Shown here one piece after another: positions 4,933 to 5,329 of a stretch of 5,329 nucleotides of DNA. The stretch lies in assembly GCA_009908585.1 (NCBI GenBank), contig JAAAOZ010000144.1, positions 1 to 5,329 on the forward strand, read 5' to 3'. The DNA is from Chloroflexota bacterium (GTDB lineage Bacteria > Chloroflexota > Anaerolineae > B4-G1 > SLSP01). The position numbers and the translations under genes were made by a program. The notes beneath the pieces were generated by a model. It had not been told where the DNA came from. It made no database searches and worked only from the letters and a program-made list of their open reading frames with translations. Within the stretch, counting starts at the first letter, position 1. Each line of letters opens with the position of its first letter.

Positions 4933-5329
4933 ATGAAATTAGTCATTCCGATGGCGGGATTTGGCACCCGGATGCGTCCGCACACCTGGTCACGACCGAA
5001 GCCGTTGCTGCCTGTGGCAGGCAAGCCGATGTTGGGGCACATTCTGGAACGATTCCGGGACGCGCCTATCGACGAATATGTCTTCATCATCGGCTGGCTG
5101 GGCGATCAGGTCAAGGCGTACATCAGCGAAAATTACGACATCCCCACGCACTACGTCGTGCAGGATGAGATGTTGGGCCAAGCGCACGCGCTCTGGCTGG
5201 CGCGCGAGCACCTGGACGGCCCGATGTTTATGATGTTCGTCGATACGCTCTTCGATGACACCGACTTCAGCAACTTGGATCAAGCGGGGCTGGATGGCGT
5301 GATCTACACGAAGATCGAAGAGGATCCGC
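4933..5329 (+). CDS. Sugar-phosphate nucleotidyltransferase, C-terminus cut by window edge
   Basis: The first 132 codons are present. The family joins an NTP to a sugar-1-phosphate to give an NDP-sugar and pyrophosphate, supplying cell-surface polysaccharide or nucleotide-sugar pathways. The Rossmann-like nucleotide-binding signature is at 5-16 (IPMAGFGTRMRP), followed by RPKPLLPVAGKP at 21-32, where K23 is the conserved lysine. VVQDEMLGQAHAL (75-87) contributes to base and sugar binding, and FVDTLFD (102-108) carries the probable metal-binding D104. The motifs do not settle which sugar or nucleotide (GTP-mannose, dTTP-glucose or UTP-type) is used. GAAAGGAG (4917-4924) lies 8 nt before the ATG, fixing the start. 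No convincing promoter is visible in the repeat-rich upstream DNA. A C-terminal left-handed beta-helix, common in this group, would lie beyond the window. Confidence 0.93.
   Translation, partial: MKLVIPMAGFGTRMRPHTWSRPKPLLPVAGKPMLGHILERFRDAPIDEYVFIIGWLGDQVKAYISENYDIPTHYVVQDEMLGQAHALWLAREHLDGPMFMMFVDTLFDDTDFSNLDQAGLDGVIYTKIEEDP

Overview
The window looks like a piece of a GC-rich bacterial chromosome. Coding regions such as gatA are strongly G+C biased, while the intergenic spacers are AT-rich and packed with short tandem and inverted repeats. The GatA, GatC, M50 peptidase and nucleotidyltransferase sequences, together with the repeat-laden spacers, suggest Chloroflexota (an Anaerolineae-like lineage). 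That assignment is inference from general resemblance, not a database result.

Layout: (1) 1-1150, minus strand: a site-2 protease family M50 membrane metalloprotease, followed with a 7-nt overlap by an HD-domain protein that starts at GTG and runs off the left edge. (2) 1151-1671: a 521-bp divergent spacer holding two outward-facing extended -10 promoters, a CACCGCAGAG-type hairpin repeat and a four-unit heptamer array. (3) 1672-3541, plus strand: gatC and gatA, two subunits of the tRNA-dependent amidotransferase, separated by an unusual array of about thirteen 7-8-bp units beginning GAC. gatB is not here. (4) 3542-4235: a low-GC type II toxin-antitoxin pair of vapBC type, with its own promoter and an operator-like palindrome. 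(5) 4236-4932: about 700 bp without a credible gene, filled with an inverted-repeat element, a second CACAGAG/CACGGAG hairpin, and two heptamer arrays in opposite orientation. (6) 4933-5329: the N-terminal part of a sugar-phosphate nucleotidyltransferase, cut by the right edge.

Functionally, GatC and GatA would act with an unlinked GatB to amidate misacylated Glu-tRNA(Gln) and/or Asp-tRNA(Asn). The vapBC pair looks like an accessory insertion downstream of gatA. The protein genes are recognisable families. The least explained content is the repeat architecture: a hairpin followed by a heptamer array lies upstream of two unrelated genes in the same order, orientation and near-identical distance from the start codon, and an octamer array sits inside the gatC-gatA unit. 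No CRISPR array, rRNA, tRNA or transposase gene was seen.
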